64,000 nt of DNA from JBBSUQ01 sp964389755. GTDB taxonomy: Bacteria > Bacteroidota > Bacteroidia > Flavobacteriales_D > Crocinitomicaceae. The position numbers were made by a program, and so were the translations under genes. The notes under the pieces are model-generated. The model saw nothing but the letters and a program-made list of their open reading frames with translations, ran no database searches and was not told the origin of the DNA. The stretch is from NCBI GenBank assembly GCA_964389755.1, contig CAYMEW010000017.1:15385-79384 (forward strand), given 5' to 3'. Shown in pieces: positions 49,988 to 59,343 of the stretch (its first letter is position 1; the number at the start of each line of letters is the position of its first letter).

Positions 49988-51598
49988 ATGTCAAATTCAA
50001 CGAAATATGTGTTTGTAACGGGGGGAGTTACTTCTTCTTTGGGGAAGGGAATTATCTCGGCCTCACTCGCAAAATTACTCCAGGCACGTGGATACACTAC
50101 CACCATCCAAAAGCTTGATCCATACATCAATATCGATCCCGGAACACTCAATCCGTATGAACATGGAGAATGTTTCGTAACAGACGATGGTGCGGAAACG
50201 GACCTTGACCTCGGTCATTACGAACGCTTCCTGAACGTAAGCACTTCGCAAGCCAATAACGTAACTACCGGACGCGTTTACCAGTCGGTCATCGACAAAG
50301 AACGAAAAGGTGAATTCCTCGGAAAAACCGTTCAGATCATTCCGCATATTACGGACGAGATCAAGGAACGCATCCAGATCCTCGGAAAAAAAGGCGAATA
50401 CGACATCATTATTACAGAGATCGGCGGAACGGTAGGCGATATCGAATCGCTGCCCTACGTGGAGGCCGTGCGCCAGATGATGTGGGAGTTTGAGAACGAT
50501 TGCATTGTTGTGCACCTCACGCTGGTCCCCTACCTTTCCGCAGCCGGTGAATTAAAAACAAAGCCGACGCAACACTCCGTAAAGCAATTGCTTGAGCTCG
50601 GAGTTCAGCCGGATGTACTGTGCTGCCGCACGGAACACGAACTGGACCTCACCCTTCGAAAAAAGATCGCCAAGTTCTGCAACGTCAGCATGAATGCGGT
50701 AATTGAATCGCGTGACGCCGAATCCATTTACGACGTTCCCCTGCTCATGCAATCGGAAGAACTCGACAAAGTAGTACTGGAGAAACTCGGACTTCCCACG
50801 CGCCAGGTCCCGGACCTCGACAACTGGAAGGAATTTCTCAATAAACTTAAAAATCCCAAAACCAGTGTTCGCATCGGGCTCGTCGGAAAGTACGTGGAAC
50901 TCAAGGACGCCTATAAATCCATTTCAGAGGCTTTCATTCACGCAGGTGTGGCCAATGAGTGCGACGTAAAGACCAAATGGATTCATTCCGAAAAACTGAC
51001 CAAGAATAATATCGAGGAAGAACTGGCCGGACTGGATGGAATTCTCGTGGCACCGGGCTTCGGAACCCGTGGAATTTCCGGGAAGATCGAGGCAGTCCGA
51101 TTCGCACGTGAACATAAGATCCCCTTCTTCGGGATTTGTCTCGGTATGCAGTGTGCCGTGATCGAATTTGCACGACACGTCCTTGGCTGGTCCGATGCAC
51201 ATACGACCGAAATTGCGGAAGACTCTTCGCATCCGGTCATTAGTATGATGGAAGAACAAAAGAACATTTCAAACATGGGTGGAACCATGCGACTCGGGGC
51301 TTATAAATGTCACCTCAAACCCGGTTCCAACGCAGCCCAGTCATATAATACAGAAGTTATTTCCGAACGCCATCGCCATCGTTTCGAATTTAATAATGCC
51401 TACCTGGCAGACTTTGAAGCAGCAGGAATGGTCGCTACCGGAAAAAACCCCGAAACGGGACTCGTGGAGATCGTGGAGATCCCGGAGCATCCGTGGTTCG
51501 TAGGAGCACAATTTCACCCGGAATATAAAAGTACAGTTGCCAAGCCTCATGCACTTTTCGCCGGATTCATTAACGCAGCTATCGCAAATAAAAAATAA
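49988..51598 (+). CDS. pyrG: CTP synthase (glutamine-hydrolysing)
   Basis: 536 residues. Makes CTP from UTP, ATP and glutamine. N-terminal synthetase domain: KYVFVTGGVTSSLGKGIISA, DPYINIDPGTLNPYEHGE, EIGGTVGDIES. C-terminal class I glutamine amidotransferase: GFGTRGISGK, catalytic Cys in FFGICLGMQCAV, His/Glu in AQFHPEY. Full family length. Two bases separate its stop from yidC. Confidence 0.97.
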   Translation: MSNSTKYVFVTGGVTSSLGKGIISASLAKLLQARGYTTTIQKLDPYINIDPGTLNPYEHGECFVTDDGAETDLDLGHYERFLNVSTSQANNVTTGRVYQSVIDKERKGEFLGKTVQIIPHITDEIKERIQILGKKGEYDIIITEIGGTVGDIESLPYVEAVRQMMWEFENDCIVVHLTLVPYLSAAGELKTKPTQHSVKQLLELGVQPDVLCCRTEHELDLTLRKKIAKFCNVSMNAVIESRDAESIYDVPLLMQSEELDKVVLEKLGLPTRQVPDLDNWKEFLNKLKNPKTSVRIGLVGKYVELKDAYKSISEAFIHAGVANECDVKTKWIHSEKLTKNNIEEELAGLDGILVAPGFGTRGISGKIEAVRFAREHKIPFFGICLGMQCAVIEFARHVLGWSDAHTTEIAEDSSHPVISMMEEQKNISNMGGTMRLGAYKCHLKPGSNAAQSYNTEVISERHRHRFEFNNAYLADFEAAGMVATGKNPETGLVEIVEIPEHPWFVGAQFHPEYKSTVAKPHALFAGFINAAIANKK

Positions 51599-51600
51599 GC

Positions 51601-53577
51601 ATGGATAGAAATACAGTCATCGGACTGGTATTGATCGGTACCATTTTAGCCACATTTACCATCTTCAACCGCCCTTCCAAAGAAGAGCAAAAGGCAAACG
51701 AACGCGCTCGAAAAGCGGAAACGGAAGTTACTTCTAAAGTAAAAAAACAACAGACCACCGGGTCTGCCGACAAAAACATTCCCGCCAACCTGGTGGTCAA
51801 AAAAGATTCGGCCGATAATCCGTTAAAGGATGCAAACGGGAACCTTGTTTACGTCGATACACTGACCAAACGCGATACGGTGCTTGTGGTTCCGAAACAG
51901 GAAGCTCAACTTGCTGCCGAAACAAAGCCAGCGGTTCCGGCAGAAACAATTCGTCTTCAAAATAAACGCCTGATCGTGGATTTGACCACACAGGGCGGAC
52001 AGGTAGAAGCCGTTTACCTGAAAGAATTTGAGACTTACCGGAATTATATCAAAAAAGACGGTAAAATCACACCGCTGAAGCTCTTTCGAAAAGGAGACGC
52101 GAAAAACGAACTGGTACTCTACACGACCCAAGGACAGATCAGAACGTCTGCTTACGTATTTCACATTGAACAAAAGACTGATAAAAAGGTCGTGTTTGCC
52201 TGGGAGCCGGAAGCCGGAAAAAAAGTACGTCTTACCTATCAGTTGAACGACAATGCCTACGACCTGGATTACACAGTTAATTTAAGTGGATTTGATAATT
52301 CTTCTAACTACCAGGATGTTAAACTAAACTGGGATGTAGCTTTCCGGAAAACGGAGCGCCTCTTTACCGAACAGCGTCGCGTGTCTACCATTTGCTATGA
52401 TCAGGCCGAAGACGGATTCAACTGGTTGAGCGAAACTCAAAGCGATTACCTCAAACCAGAGGATAATCTAAACTGGGTTGCGTACAAACAAAGTTACTTT
52501 TCTTCAATCCTGCGTCCTTCCGAAAAGTTCAAAGCTGCCGGAAGTTCACTGAAGGTGACTGCGTATAAAACAGGAGATGATCGCGAATGGTCACACCTGA
52601 AAGATTACTCGTCGTACCTCTCGCTGCCGGTCGGGAAAGTAGACGGTCAGGTAAAAATGAACTGGTTCTTCGGTCCGAACGACAACGAAGTTTTGAAATC
52701 GTATCACAGTGACTACGATGATATCCTGAACTATGGCTGGGGAATCTTCCGCTGGATCAACCTGTATGCCGTTCAGCCACTCTTCAACCTGTTGACATCT
52801 ACCGGAATGGGTGTTGGAATTGCCATTTTATTGCTCACGATCATTCTCAAACTCGTTTTGATGCCGATCCAGTGGAAAATGTACGTTTCTTCTGCAAAAA
52901 TGCGTATCCTGAAACCGGAAATCGAAGAGATTAACAAAAAATACCCGGATAAGTCCGACGCGATGAAAAAGCAAATGGATATGATGACGCTTTACCGCGA
53001 ATCAGGCGCCAGTCCGCTCTCCGGTTGCGTACCGATGCTTATCCAGATGCCGATTTTGCTGGCCGTGTTCCGCTTCTTCCCGGCTTCTTTCGAGATCCGT
53101 CAGAAATCGTTCCTGTGGGCAAGCGACCTTTCTTCATACGACTCCATTTATAATTTCGGAACGTATATCTGGCCTTACGGGGACCACATCAGCCTTTTTA
53201 CACTTCTGATGGCGGGTACGACGCTGCTTTACACGCACATTAACAGTGGAAACGTACAACAACCGCAACAACCCGGAATGCCGAACATGAAAGTGATCAT
53301 GTACATTTTCCCGGTTATGATGATCTTCTTCTTCAACAACTACGCTGCCGGTCTGAGTTATTATTACTTCATCTCCACTTTAATGTCCATCATCATTATG
53401 ATTGTCATCAAACAGTTCTTTGTGGACGAAGAAAAACTGAAGGCAAAAATGGCTGCTAAAAAGGCCGCTGCTGCAGCTTCACCCGGCAAGAGCGGTAAAA
53501 AGAAATCAAAGTTCCAGGAGCGTCTCGAGCAAATGCAAAAAGCGCAGCAGGAACAAATGAAAAACAGGAAACGCTAG
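51601..53577 (+). CDS. yidC: Membrane protein insertase YidC
   Basis: 658 residues. One N-terminal transmembrane helix (about 7-23), a large periplasmic beta-sandwich domain with a Bacteroidota-style charged linker, then the conserved insertase core with five helices: LTIILKLVLMPIQWKMYVSSAKM, SPLSGCVPMLIQMPILLAVF, IFPVMMIFFFNNYAAGLSYYYF. The C-terminal tail is Lys/Gln-rich (KKKSKFQERLEQMQKAQQ), ribosome-binding. Works alone or with SecYEG. Cotranscribed with pyrG, which ends 2 bases before. Confidence 0.96.
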   Translation: MDRNTVIGLVLIGTILATFTIFNRPSKEEQKANERARKAETEVTSKVKKQQTTGSADKNIPANLVVKKDSADNPLKDANGNLVYVDTLTKRDTVLVVPKQEAQLAAETKPAVPAETIRLQNKRLIVDLTTQGGQVEAVYLKEFETYRNYIKKDGKITPLKLFRKGDAKNELVLYTTQGQIRTSAYVFHIEQKTDKKVVFAWEPEAGKKVRLTYQLNDNAYDLDYTVNLSGFDNSSNYQDVKLNWDVAFRKTERLFTEQRRVSTICYDQAEDGFNWLSETQSDYLKPEDNLNWVAYKQSYFSSILRPSEKFKAAGSSLKVTAYKTGDDREWSHLKDYSSYLSLPVGKVDGQVKMNWFFGPNDNEVLKSYHSDYDDILNYGWGIFRWINLYAVQPLFNLLTSTGMGVGIAILLLTIILKLVLMPIQWKMYVSSAKMRILKPEIEEINKKYPDKSDAMKKQMDMMTLYRESGASPLSGCVPMLIQMPILLAVFRFFPASFEIRQKSFLWASDLSSYDSIYNFGTYIWPYGDHISLFTLLMAGTTLLYTHINSGNVQQPQQPGMPNMKVIMYIFPVMMIFFFNNYAAGLSYYYFISTLMSIIIMIVIKQFFVDEEKLKAKMAAKKAAAAASPGKSGKKKSKFQERLEQMQKAQQEQMKNRKR

Positions 53578-53594
53578 TCATTCACCATAGCAAG

Positions 53595-53628
53595 AAAGTC
53601 CGCCCACAAGGCGGACTTTTCTTTTTTT
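53595..53628 (+). terminator. Intrinsic terminator after yidC
   Basis: Stem AAAGTCCGCC / GGCGGACTTT with a 5-base loop, followed by TCTTTTTTT. Ends the pyrG-yidC transcript. Confidence 0.9.
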
Positions 53629-53720
53629 AAGAGCATTCCTGTGTCTCGATTTATTCATTTTGGAATACAATATTGAATGATTCCGGCACTATAAAAACAT
53701 CCAATTTATCTTAAAAACCG

Positions 53721-53728
53721 TATTTTTG
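53721..53728 (+). promoter_or_regulatory. -7 promoter element TATTTTTG
   Basis: Exact TAnnTTTG match; supports the ATG at 53744 rather than the TTG at 53726 that lies inside the element. Confidence 0.6.
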
Positions 53729-53743
53729 GGCAAAACCAGACAA

Positions 53744-54244
53744 ATGAAAAGCTTTACACTCCTGTTTCTGCTTTGCTTTTCAGGTATTGCTTCGGCCCAC
53801 GAATACTTTTTTGCATTCGCCGAAACAGCCTATAACTCCAGTGAAAAACAGTTAGAGACGACGCTCATCTTTTCAACGCATGACATCGAACATTACCTGC
53901 AGGATGTAGGCACAGGTGTCAAACACCTCGAAAAGATCGGAAACGACGAAACAATGCTCCGTCAGATCGAAGCCCTCATTCTTGAACACTTTGAAATTCG
54001 TTGTGGAGTAAAAAAAGCCGACTTTCATCTCGACGGAATTGAGGTCAAATTAAACGGATTGTCCAATTTTTACTTTCATTCTGACAAGATCGAACTCACT
54101 CCGGTCGTCGACGTGCGTTTTGACATGCTTTTCGATGAATTTCACGAACAACAGAATAAAATCACATTTATCCATAACAGCCGGAAGTATACCGAAGTAT
54201 TCCTTCCGTCGAAACCAAGCGGAAAAATTGAATTAGAATTATGA
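53744..54244 (+). CDS. DUF6702-like exported protein, partner of an M1 peptidase
   Basis: 166 residues from the ATG at 53744, with signal peptide MKSFTLLFLLCFSGIASA. The mature part begins HEYFFAFAETAYNSSEKQLE and reads TTLIFSTHDIEHYLQ, typical of the Bacteroidota DUF6702 family. Its stop overlaps the M1 peptidase start by 4 bases. This gene pair is common in flavobacteria; the function of the small protein is unknown. Confidence 0.85.
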   Translation: MKSFTLLFLLCFSGIASAHEYFFAFAETAYNSSEKQLETTLIFSTHDIEHYLQDVGTGVKHLEKIGNDETMLRQIEALILEHFEIRCGVKKADFHLDGIEVKLNGLSNFYFHSDKIELTPVVDVRFDMLFDEFHEQQNKITFIHNSRKYTEVFLPSKPSGKIELEL

Positions 54245-56529
54245 AGCACATCCTTATTCTCGGCTCATTTTTAGCAACTTCGGCCATCCTGGCTCAAAAC
54301 AAATTTGCACAACTCGGAACGGAACTGCCCACACCGAACGAATACCGAAACGCAGCGGGAGCTCCCGGACATCATTATTATCAGCAAAAAGCGGATTATA
54401 AGATCAATGCCAGGATCGATGACGAAACACAGCGTTTGTATGGCGAAGAAACGATTACCTATACCAACAATTCGCCGGACCAGCTGGAATACCTGTGGCT
54501 GCAGCTCGATCAAAACCTGTTCGCAGAAGACTCCGATACAAAATTGATCCAGGTCGAAAAAATGGAAGATTTTCGAAGTCTCGGTGACATCTCCAAACGC
54601 ATGTTCTATTACGACGGCGGTTTCAAGGTAGAATCAGTAACGTCGGTTTCCGGCGGAGAAATGCGCTATTTCATCAACAAGACCATGATGCGCATCGACC
54701 TGGCAAAACCACTTCAGCCGAATTCGAGCGTTTCCTTTAAAGTAAAATGGTGGTATAACGTAAACGACCGCATGCAGGTCGGAGGTCGTTCCGGGTACGA
54801 ATTCTTTAAAGAAGACGGAAATTATCTTTATACCATTGCTCAGTGGTTTCCGCGCATGTGCGTATACAATGACGTGGAAGGATGGCAGAACAAACAGTTT
54901 CTCGGTCGCGGAGAATTCGCGCTGCCATTCGGAGATTACGACGTTAGCATCACCGTGCCTTCCGACCACATCGTCGGGGCTACAGGCGAATTGCAAAACG
55001 CCTCTTCCGTACTGACCGACGAACAACGCAAGCGGATGGACCAGGCCCGCAATTCCGACAGTCCGGTACTCATCGTAACACAGGACGAGGCAACAAAAAA
55101 AGAAAAGAAACACGCGACGGATACAAAAACCTGGAACTTTAAAGCGAAGAATGTGCGCGATTTTGCCTTTGCCACCTCCCGCAAATTCATCTGGGATGCC
55201 GAAGCCGTAGACATCAATGGCAAAAAAGTGATGGCCATGTCCTTTTACCCGAAAGAAGGAAATCCGCTGTGGGAGCGCTATTCTACCAAACTCGTGGCTC
55301 ATACGATCCGCACTTATTCCAGGTATACCGTTGACTATCCCTATCCCGTTGCTATTTCCGTACATTCCAAATGGATCGGCATGGAGTACCCGATGATCTG
55401 CTTCAATGGAGGACGTCCGGAGCCTGACGGAACGTACAGTGAAGAAACCAAATATGGCATGTGGAGCGTGATCATTCACGAAGTCGGTCATAACTTTTTC
55501 CCGATGATCATCAATTCCGATGAACGCCAGTGGACCTGGATGGACGAGGGACTGAACACCTTCGTGCAATACCTGACAGAACAGGAATGGGAACGCGGCT
55601 ATCCTTCCCGGCGCGGTCCGGCCTACCTCATTACCGATTACATGGCCGGGGACCCGAAACACATCGCTCCGATCATGACCAATTCGGAATCCATCTGGCA
55701 ATTCGGAAACAATGCCTACGGAAAACCTGCAACAGCTCTCAATATTTTGCGTGAAACGGTGATGGGACGCGAACTTTTCGATTACGCATTTAAGACCTAT
55801 TGTCAACGCTGGCGCTTCAAGCATCCCACACCAGCTGACTTCTTCCGTACGATGGAGGATGCCTCAGCCGTGGACCTGGACTGGTTCTGGAGAGGCTGGT
55901 TTTACACCACCGACCACGTGGACATCGCTATCACGAACGTACGCTGGTTTCAACTTAACACCAACAACCCCGCCATCGAAAAAGAACTGGAACGAAACCG
56001 CAACGAGGCTCGCGATCGTTTTATCGGAGATCTGCGCAACGATACCGCGATTACAGAAACCTACAACGAAGCCGACAGCCAGATAGACGACTTTTATGCA
56101 CGCCGGAATATTTACCTGGTCGATGCAATCGATAAAGAAGAGTACGAAGCCTTTCGCGCGCAACTCAGCCCCGAAGAAATCGCCTTGCTCGAATCCGGCA
56201 AACAGTTTTACGAGTTAACCTTCGATAATCTCGGAGGACTTGTGATGCCGCTAATTATTCGCGTAAATTATACCGACGGCAGTGAAGAAGTGATTCGCAT
56301 TCCCGCCGAGATCTGGCGACAGCAGGAACAACAGGTAACCAAAGTCTTTATTTTTGACAAAGAAGTAAGTTCTTTCCGTCTGGATCCCTACCTGGAAACA
56401 GCCGATACGGAACTGAACAACAACTCCTGGCCGCCTCAGACACAACCGACGCGGTACCAGTTATTTCAGCAACAACAGAGTAAAGAAAACGCTATGCAGC
56501 GCGAAAAGCGCCTGAACGGCGGACGTTAA
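54241..56529 (+). CDS. Exported M1-family zinc metallopeptidase
   Basis: 762 residues with signal peptide MKHILILGSFLATSAILA. The gluzincin motif HEVGH (H413, E414, H417) is followed 18 residues later by E436 in WMDEGLNTF, completing the HExxH-x18-E zinc site; the M1 family GAMEN-like region reads GMEYPMICFN. N-terminal beta domain (ARIDDETQRLYGEETITYTN). Longer C-terminus than classic aminopeptidase N, with a disordered Gln-rich end. It should cleave peptides in the periplasm; cotranscribed with the DUF6702-like gene. Confidence 0.9.
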   Translation: MKHILILGSFLATSAILAQNKFAQLGTELPTPNEYRNAAGAPGHHYYQQKADYKINARIDDETQRLYGEETITYTNNSPDQLEYLWLQLDQNLFAEDSDTKLIQVEKMEDFRSLGDISKRMFYYDGGFKVESVTSVSGGEMRYFINKTMMRIDLAKPLQPNSSVSFKVKWWYNVNDRMQVGGRSGYEFFKEDGNYLYTIAQWFPRMCVYNDVEGWQNKQFLGRGEFALPFGDYDVSITVPSDHIVGATGELQNASSVLTDEQRKRMDQARNSDSPVLIVTQDEATKKEKKHATDTKTWNFKAKNVRDFAFATSRKFIWDAEAVDINGKKVMAMSFYPKEGNPLWERYSTKLVAHTIRTYSRYTVDYPYPVAISVHSKWIGMEYPMICFNGGRPEPDGTYSEETKYGMWSVIIHEVGHNFFPMIINSDERQWTWMDEGLNTFVQYLTEQEWERGYPSRRGPAYLITDYMAGDPKHIAPIMTNSESIWQFGNNAYGKPATALNILRETVMGRELFDYAFKTYCQRWRFKHPTPADFFRTMEDASAVDLDWFWRGWFYTTDHVDIAITNVRWFQLNTNNPAIEKELERNRNEARDRFIGDLRNDTAITETYNEADSQIDDFYARRNIYLVDAIDKEEYEAFRAQLSPEEIALLESGKQFYELTFDNLGGLVMPLIIRVNYTDGSEEVIRIPAEIWRQQEQQVTKVFIFDKEVSSFRLDPYLETADTELNNNSWPPQTQPTRYQLFQQQQSKENAMQREKRLNGGR

Positions 56530-56546
56530 AACAAACACGTTAAATA

Positions 56547-57302
56547 CTAATGATTTTCAGGAAAGGCATTTCGCTGCTTTTCCAAATCTTCCGGTGTCGG
56601 TTTGGGCGTTAACATGCGGTAATGTTCATATTTGTCCTTGATAAAAGTGATCAGTTCCATTTCGGAAGCCGTTTTCAAAAAGGTATCGTCCACGTTCAGG
56701 AACTCAATGAAATCCCGAAATTCTTCGTCCGACAGATCCACGATATCGTAGGAAACGTAAAGGCGCAGCAATTCGCGTAAAACCCGCTCCTGGTCATCCT
56801 TATATTCCTGCTCGGCGATCCAGCGGCGGCTTTTCGCTTTTTTGGAAAACGCTTCATAAAGTGCCGTGATCGGGCTTTGTATCACTTCAATACCCGTTAC
56901 CTGCCGTGTTTCGCGCAAAGCAAGTGCCGCCCGCTCTTCCTTAATCTCCTCCAGGGACTTTAAAGGAGTTACAGCCACCTCTTTCAACTCCTGTGCCTTT
57001 CCTTCAATGATATAATTGCGTCGAAACTGGCAATTCGAATCCGCCTCCACGATAAACTGAACAGGTGGATACCCCTTAACAGACAGTGTAATCGAATCGT
57101 GATTACTGGCATACACCGAAAACGAACCACTCGGCTGACCGAAAACACCTCTGCCGGAAGTACGGTTGATAACCATCAGGTTGTAAAAATACTGCGGCCG
57201 CAGCGTATCAAGCACACGCCCGCTAACCAGGACCTGGTCACATTTTTGCGCGCCGACCATAACCGGGATCAGCAAAAGCAAACACATCAAAACTCGCTTC
57301 AT
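56547..57302 (-). CDS. Exported carboxypeptidase-regulatory-like domain protein
   Basis: 251 residues from the ATG at 57302 with signal peptide MKRVLMCLLLLIPVMVGA. Residues ~20-105 look like a CarboxypepD_reg/CNA-B-like beta sandwich (VLVSGRVLDTLRPQYFYNLM, SITLSVKGYPPVQFIVE). The rest is charged and helical (KSLEEIKEERAALALRETRQ). This combination is frequent as a single unknown gene in Bacteroidota. A -7-like box TATATTCG lies at 57307-57314. Confidence 0.75.
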   Translation of the reverse strand: MKRVLMCLLLLIPVMVGAQKCDQVLVSGRVLDTLRPQYFYNLMVINRTSGRGVFGQPSGSFSVYASNHDSITLSVKGYPPVQFIVEADSNCQFRRNYIIEGKAQELKEVAVTPLKSLEEIKEERAALALRETRQVTGIEVIQSPITALYEAFSKKAKSRRWIAEQEYKDDQERVLRELLRLYVSYDIVDLSDEEFRDFIEFLNVDDTFLKTASEMELITFIKDKYEHYRMLTPKPTPEDLEKQRNAFPENH

Positions 57303-57349
57303 ACAACGAATATACAAACATTCAGCTTTTCCCACATCAAATCCAATAT

Positions 57350-57387
57350 GTTACATTTGTAACAAGGTAATCATTTACTTTTGTAAC
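57350..57387. promoter_or_regulatory. Two operators GTTACAnnTGTAAC upstream of mnmA
   Basis: GTTACATTTGTAAC (57350-57363) is a perfect palindrome and TTTACTTTTGTAAC (57374-57387) a near copy, centred 24 bases apart. Each contains a TAnnTTTG element on the plus strand (57352-57359, 57376-57383). The same palindrome occurs on the promoter of the XRE gene at 59027-59040, so that regulator probably binds here. Confidence 0.6.
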
Positions 57388-57432
57388 CATTGAATTATTG
57401 GGTGGTACTGCATTATCCATCTCAAATATGCT

Positions 57433-57440
57433 TAATTTTG
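57433..57440 (+). promoter_or_regulatory. -7 promoter element TAATTTTG close to mnmA
   Basis: Exact TAnnTTTG match, ending 4 bases before the mnmA ATG at 57445, which would give a leaderless transcript; the two elements at 57352 and 57376 would give longer leaders. Confidence 0.45.
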
Positions 57441-57444
57441 CATT

Positions 57445-58626
57445 ATGAATGGAAAAACGGTCGTTGTTGGCCTCTCCGGAGGTGTCGATTCGAGTGTGGC
57501 CGCGTACTTGTTGAAAGAGCAGGGCTACCATGTGATCGGTATGTTTATGCGTAACTGGCACGACGAAAGTGTCACCCTGTCGAATGACTGTCCCTGGATC
57601 GATGATTCGAATGATGCGCTATTAATTGCGGAACAGTTGAATATTCCTTTTCAGACCATCGATCTGAGCAGGGAGTATAAAGAGAAGATAGTCGATTACA
57701 TGTTTTCCGAATACGAGGCAGGACGTACGCCGAACCCCGATGTCCTGTGCAATCGGGAGATCAAATTCGATGTGTTTTTAAAGGCTGCACTCGAACTGGG
57801 AGCGGACTACGTGGCTACCGGGCATTACTGCCGAAAAATCATTCATCCGGATGGCTCTCACGGACTGCTCAGCGGAAAGGATCCCAACAAAGACCAGTCT
57901 TACTTCCTCTGCCAGTTAAATCAGTTTCAACTTCAGAAAGCTCTTTTCCCGATCGGAGAGTTGCTCAAAAGCGAAGTACGCGATATTGCACGGGAGATCG
58001 GTCTGCACACCGCAGATAAGAAAGATTCCCAGGGCTTATGTTTCGTTGGAAAAATCAGCCTACCGCAGTTTTTACAGCAGCAATTAAAAGCAAAAACGGG
58101 CTCGATTATCGAGATCCCCGACAACCTGCCGGAACTTATGAATTATCACGCGGACCTTACAACGGATAATTTACAAGTGTTAACAAGTCCTTTTTCTTTT
58201 GAACCGGAAATGGGCATAGAAGTCGGAAAGCACCAGGGAGCTCACTTTTATACAATCGGTCAGCGCAAAGGACTGCACATTGGAGGACGTCCGGAGCCGT
58301 CGTTTGTTATCGGGATAGATACCGAAACCAATACCGTTTATACCGGCCAGACCGAGCATCACCGGGGACTTAACCGGAAAGCACTGTTCATCCAAAAGGA
58401 AGATGTTCACTTTCTTTCCGAACAGTTCCGCCTGTTACCGGGAGATTCAAAAGAGTTCCGGGTACGTATACGCTATCGTCAACCGCTTCAACAGGCCATG
58501 GTACATGCAACAGCTGAGGGACTGTACGTCATATTTAAAGAATTGCAAAAAGGAATTACACCCGGGCAGTTCTGTGCCTGGTATGACAATGAAGAATTGT
58601 TCGGTAGCGGAATTATTTATTCTTAA
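57445..58626 (+). CDS. mnmA: tRNA-specific 2-thiouridylase MnmA
   Basis: 393 residues. Thiolates U34 of tRNA-Glu, -Lys and -Gln. PP-loop GLSGGVDSSVAA near the N-terminus fixes the start; catalytic cysteines in NPDVLCNREIKF and in DSQGLCFVG; C-terminal beta domain GQRKGLHIGGRPEPSFVIGI. Full length. Its last 14 bases overlap the end of the convergent XRE gene. Upstream lie three candidate -7 boxes, two of them inside a probable repressor operator. Confidence 0.96.
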   Translation: MNGKTVVVGLSGGVDSSVAAYLLKEQGYHVIGMFMRNWHDESVTLSNDCPWIDDSNDALLIAEQLNIPFQTIDLSREYKEKIVDYMFSEYEAGRTPNPDVLCNREIKFDVFLKAALELGADYVATGHYCRKIIHPDGSHGLLSGKDPNKDQSYFLCQLNQFQLQKALFPIGELLKSEVRDIAREIGLHTADKKDSQGLCFVGKISLPQFLQQQLKAKTGSIIEIPDNLPELMNYHADLTTDNLQVLTSPFSFEPEMGIEVGKHQGAHFYTIGQRKGLHIGGRPEPSFVIGIDTETNTVYTGQTEHHRGLNRKALFIQKEDVHFLSEQFRLLPGDSKEFRVRIRYRQPLQQAMVHATAEGLYVIFKELQKGITPGQFCAWYDNEELFGSGIIYS

Positions 58627-59008
58627 AGGTTTCGAAGGTCCCGTCTTTATAAAAGATCACGATTCTTTCAATCGCGGAATCAGCGTTTAGACGCTCCTCC
58701 GATGTTGACGTTTCGGCTTTTTTGAAAGGCTGGTCAGTGATCTGATTCCCATACGGCGCACGGGCTTCGTCTTCAAAGATCGCTTTGGCCTGTTCCTCCT
58801 CCTCTTTCACTTCCCCGGTAATCAACCACGCTGCATTGACGCGCGGAAAATGCGTCAGAATCTTTTCCAGAAAATCAAGTCCCGGTTTATTGCGACCGCT
58901 AAGAACGTGGCTTACACTTGAACGCTGAACGCCAATCCGATCAGCAAAAGCCGAAGGCGATAATTTGTGCATGGTCAAGACCATTTTCAGGCGTTCACTA
59001 ATTTCCAT
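58613..59008 (-). CDS. XRE-family transcriptional regulator with C-terminal extension
   Basis: 131 residues. Cro/CI HTH in residues 1-60: LKMVLTMHKLSPSAFADRIG, recognition VQRSSVSHVLSGRNKPGLDF, then LTHFPRVNAAWLITG, typical of flavobacterial short XRE proteins. The C-terminal half is acidic, then ends in a beta hairpin ERIVIFYKDGTFETF. The palindrome GTTACAAATGTAAT overlaps its own -7 box, indicating autorepression; the same site lies upstream of mnmA. The stop overlaps the mnmA end by 14 bases. Confidence 0.85.
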   Translation of the reverse strand: MEISERLKMVLTMHKLSPSAFADRIGVQRSSVSHVLSGRNKPGLDFLEKILTHFPRVNAAWLITGEVKEEEEQAKAIFEDEARAPYGNQITDQPFKKAETSTSEERLNADSAIERIVIFYKDGTFETFKNK

Positions 59009-59026
59009 TTGTTAACAATATTTTAT

Positions 59027-59040
59027 GTTACAAATGTAAT
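59027..59040 (-). promoter_or_regulatory. Operator and -7 box of the XRE gene
   Basis: GTTACAAATGTAAT, one mismatch from the perfect palindrome at 57350-57363. On the minus strand it contains TACATTTG (59031-59038), the promoter -7 box, with the start codon 22 bases downstream. A further partial copy is at 59075-59087. Confidence 0.6.
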
Positions 59041-59087
59041 GATTTATACGCTTGGCTAAAACAAATTTGTAAATCACTTTTGTAAAC

Positions 59088-59119
59088 AAAAAAAGCGAAC
59101 CCCCTATTCGGAGTTCGCT
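59088..59119 (-). terminator. Terminator of the small gene at 59143-59343
   Basis: On the minus strand AGCGAAC (59119-59113) and GTTCGCT (59100-59094) form a stem with inner G-C pairs, followed by seven T. It lies downstream of the 66-codon gene and supports its reality. Confidence 0.8.
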
Positions 59120-59142
59120 GCTCTACCCTTTTATATCTTTAA

Positions 59143-59343
59143 TTAGTTGGTATGGAAACCGAAGAAAAGTGATTTCCGGTTCCCGGTTTCCTGCATGTTT
59201 TTGGCTTTCCGGATCGCGTCCATGAGTTCGGCAACCTGGAAAATGTCTAATGTACTTTTAATACCCATTTGGCGATGCAGTCCCAGTTGATACTCTGCTT
59301 TTTTGATTGTATTCGTCAGCATATTCACTCCAATTACATTCAT
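59143..59343 (-). CDS. Small hypothetical protein
   Basis: 66 residues (or 59 from the second ATG), soluble and helical: NTIKKAEYQLGLHRQMGIKS, FQVAELMDAIRKAKN, then a polar tail. No known domain. Transcribed alone, ending in a good terminator; about 175 bases of AT-rich DNA without a recognised promoter lie upstream (59344-59518). Confidence 0.5.
   Translation of the reverse strand: MNVIGVNMLTNTIKKAEYQLGLHRQMGIKSTLDIFQVAELMDAIRKAKNMQETGNRKSLFFGFHTN

Noticed and set aside
54634..55824. 396-codon frame on the minus strand inside the M1 peptidase gene
   Set aside because: Exact antisense of a catalytic domain with intact motifs; it is a shadow of strong codon bias.
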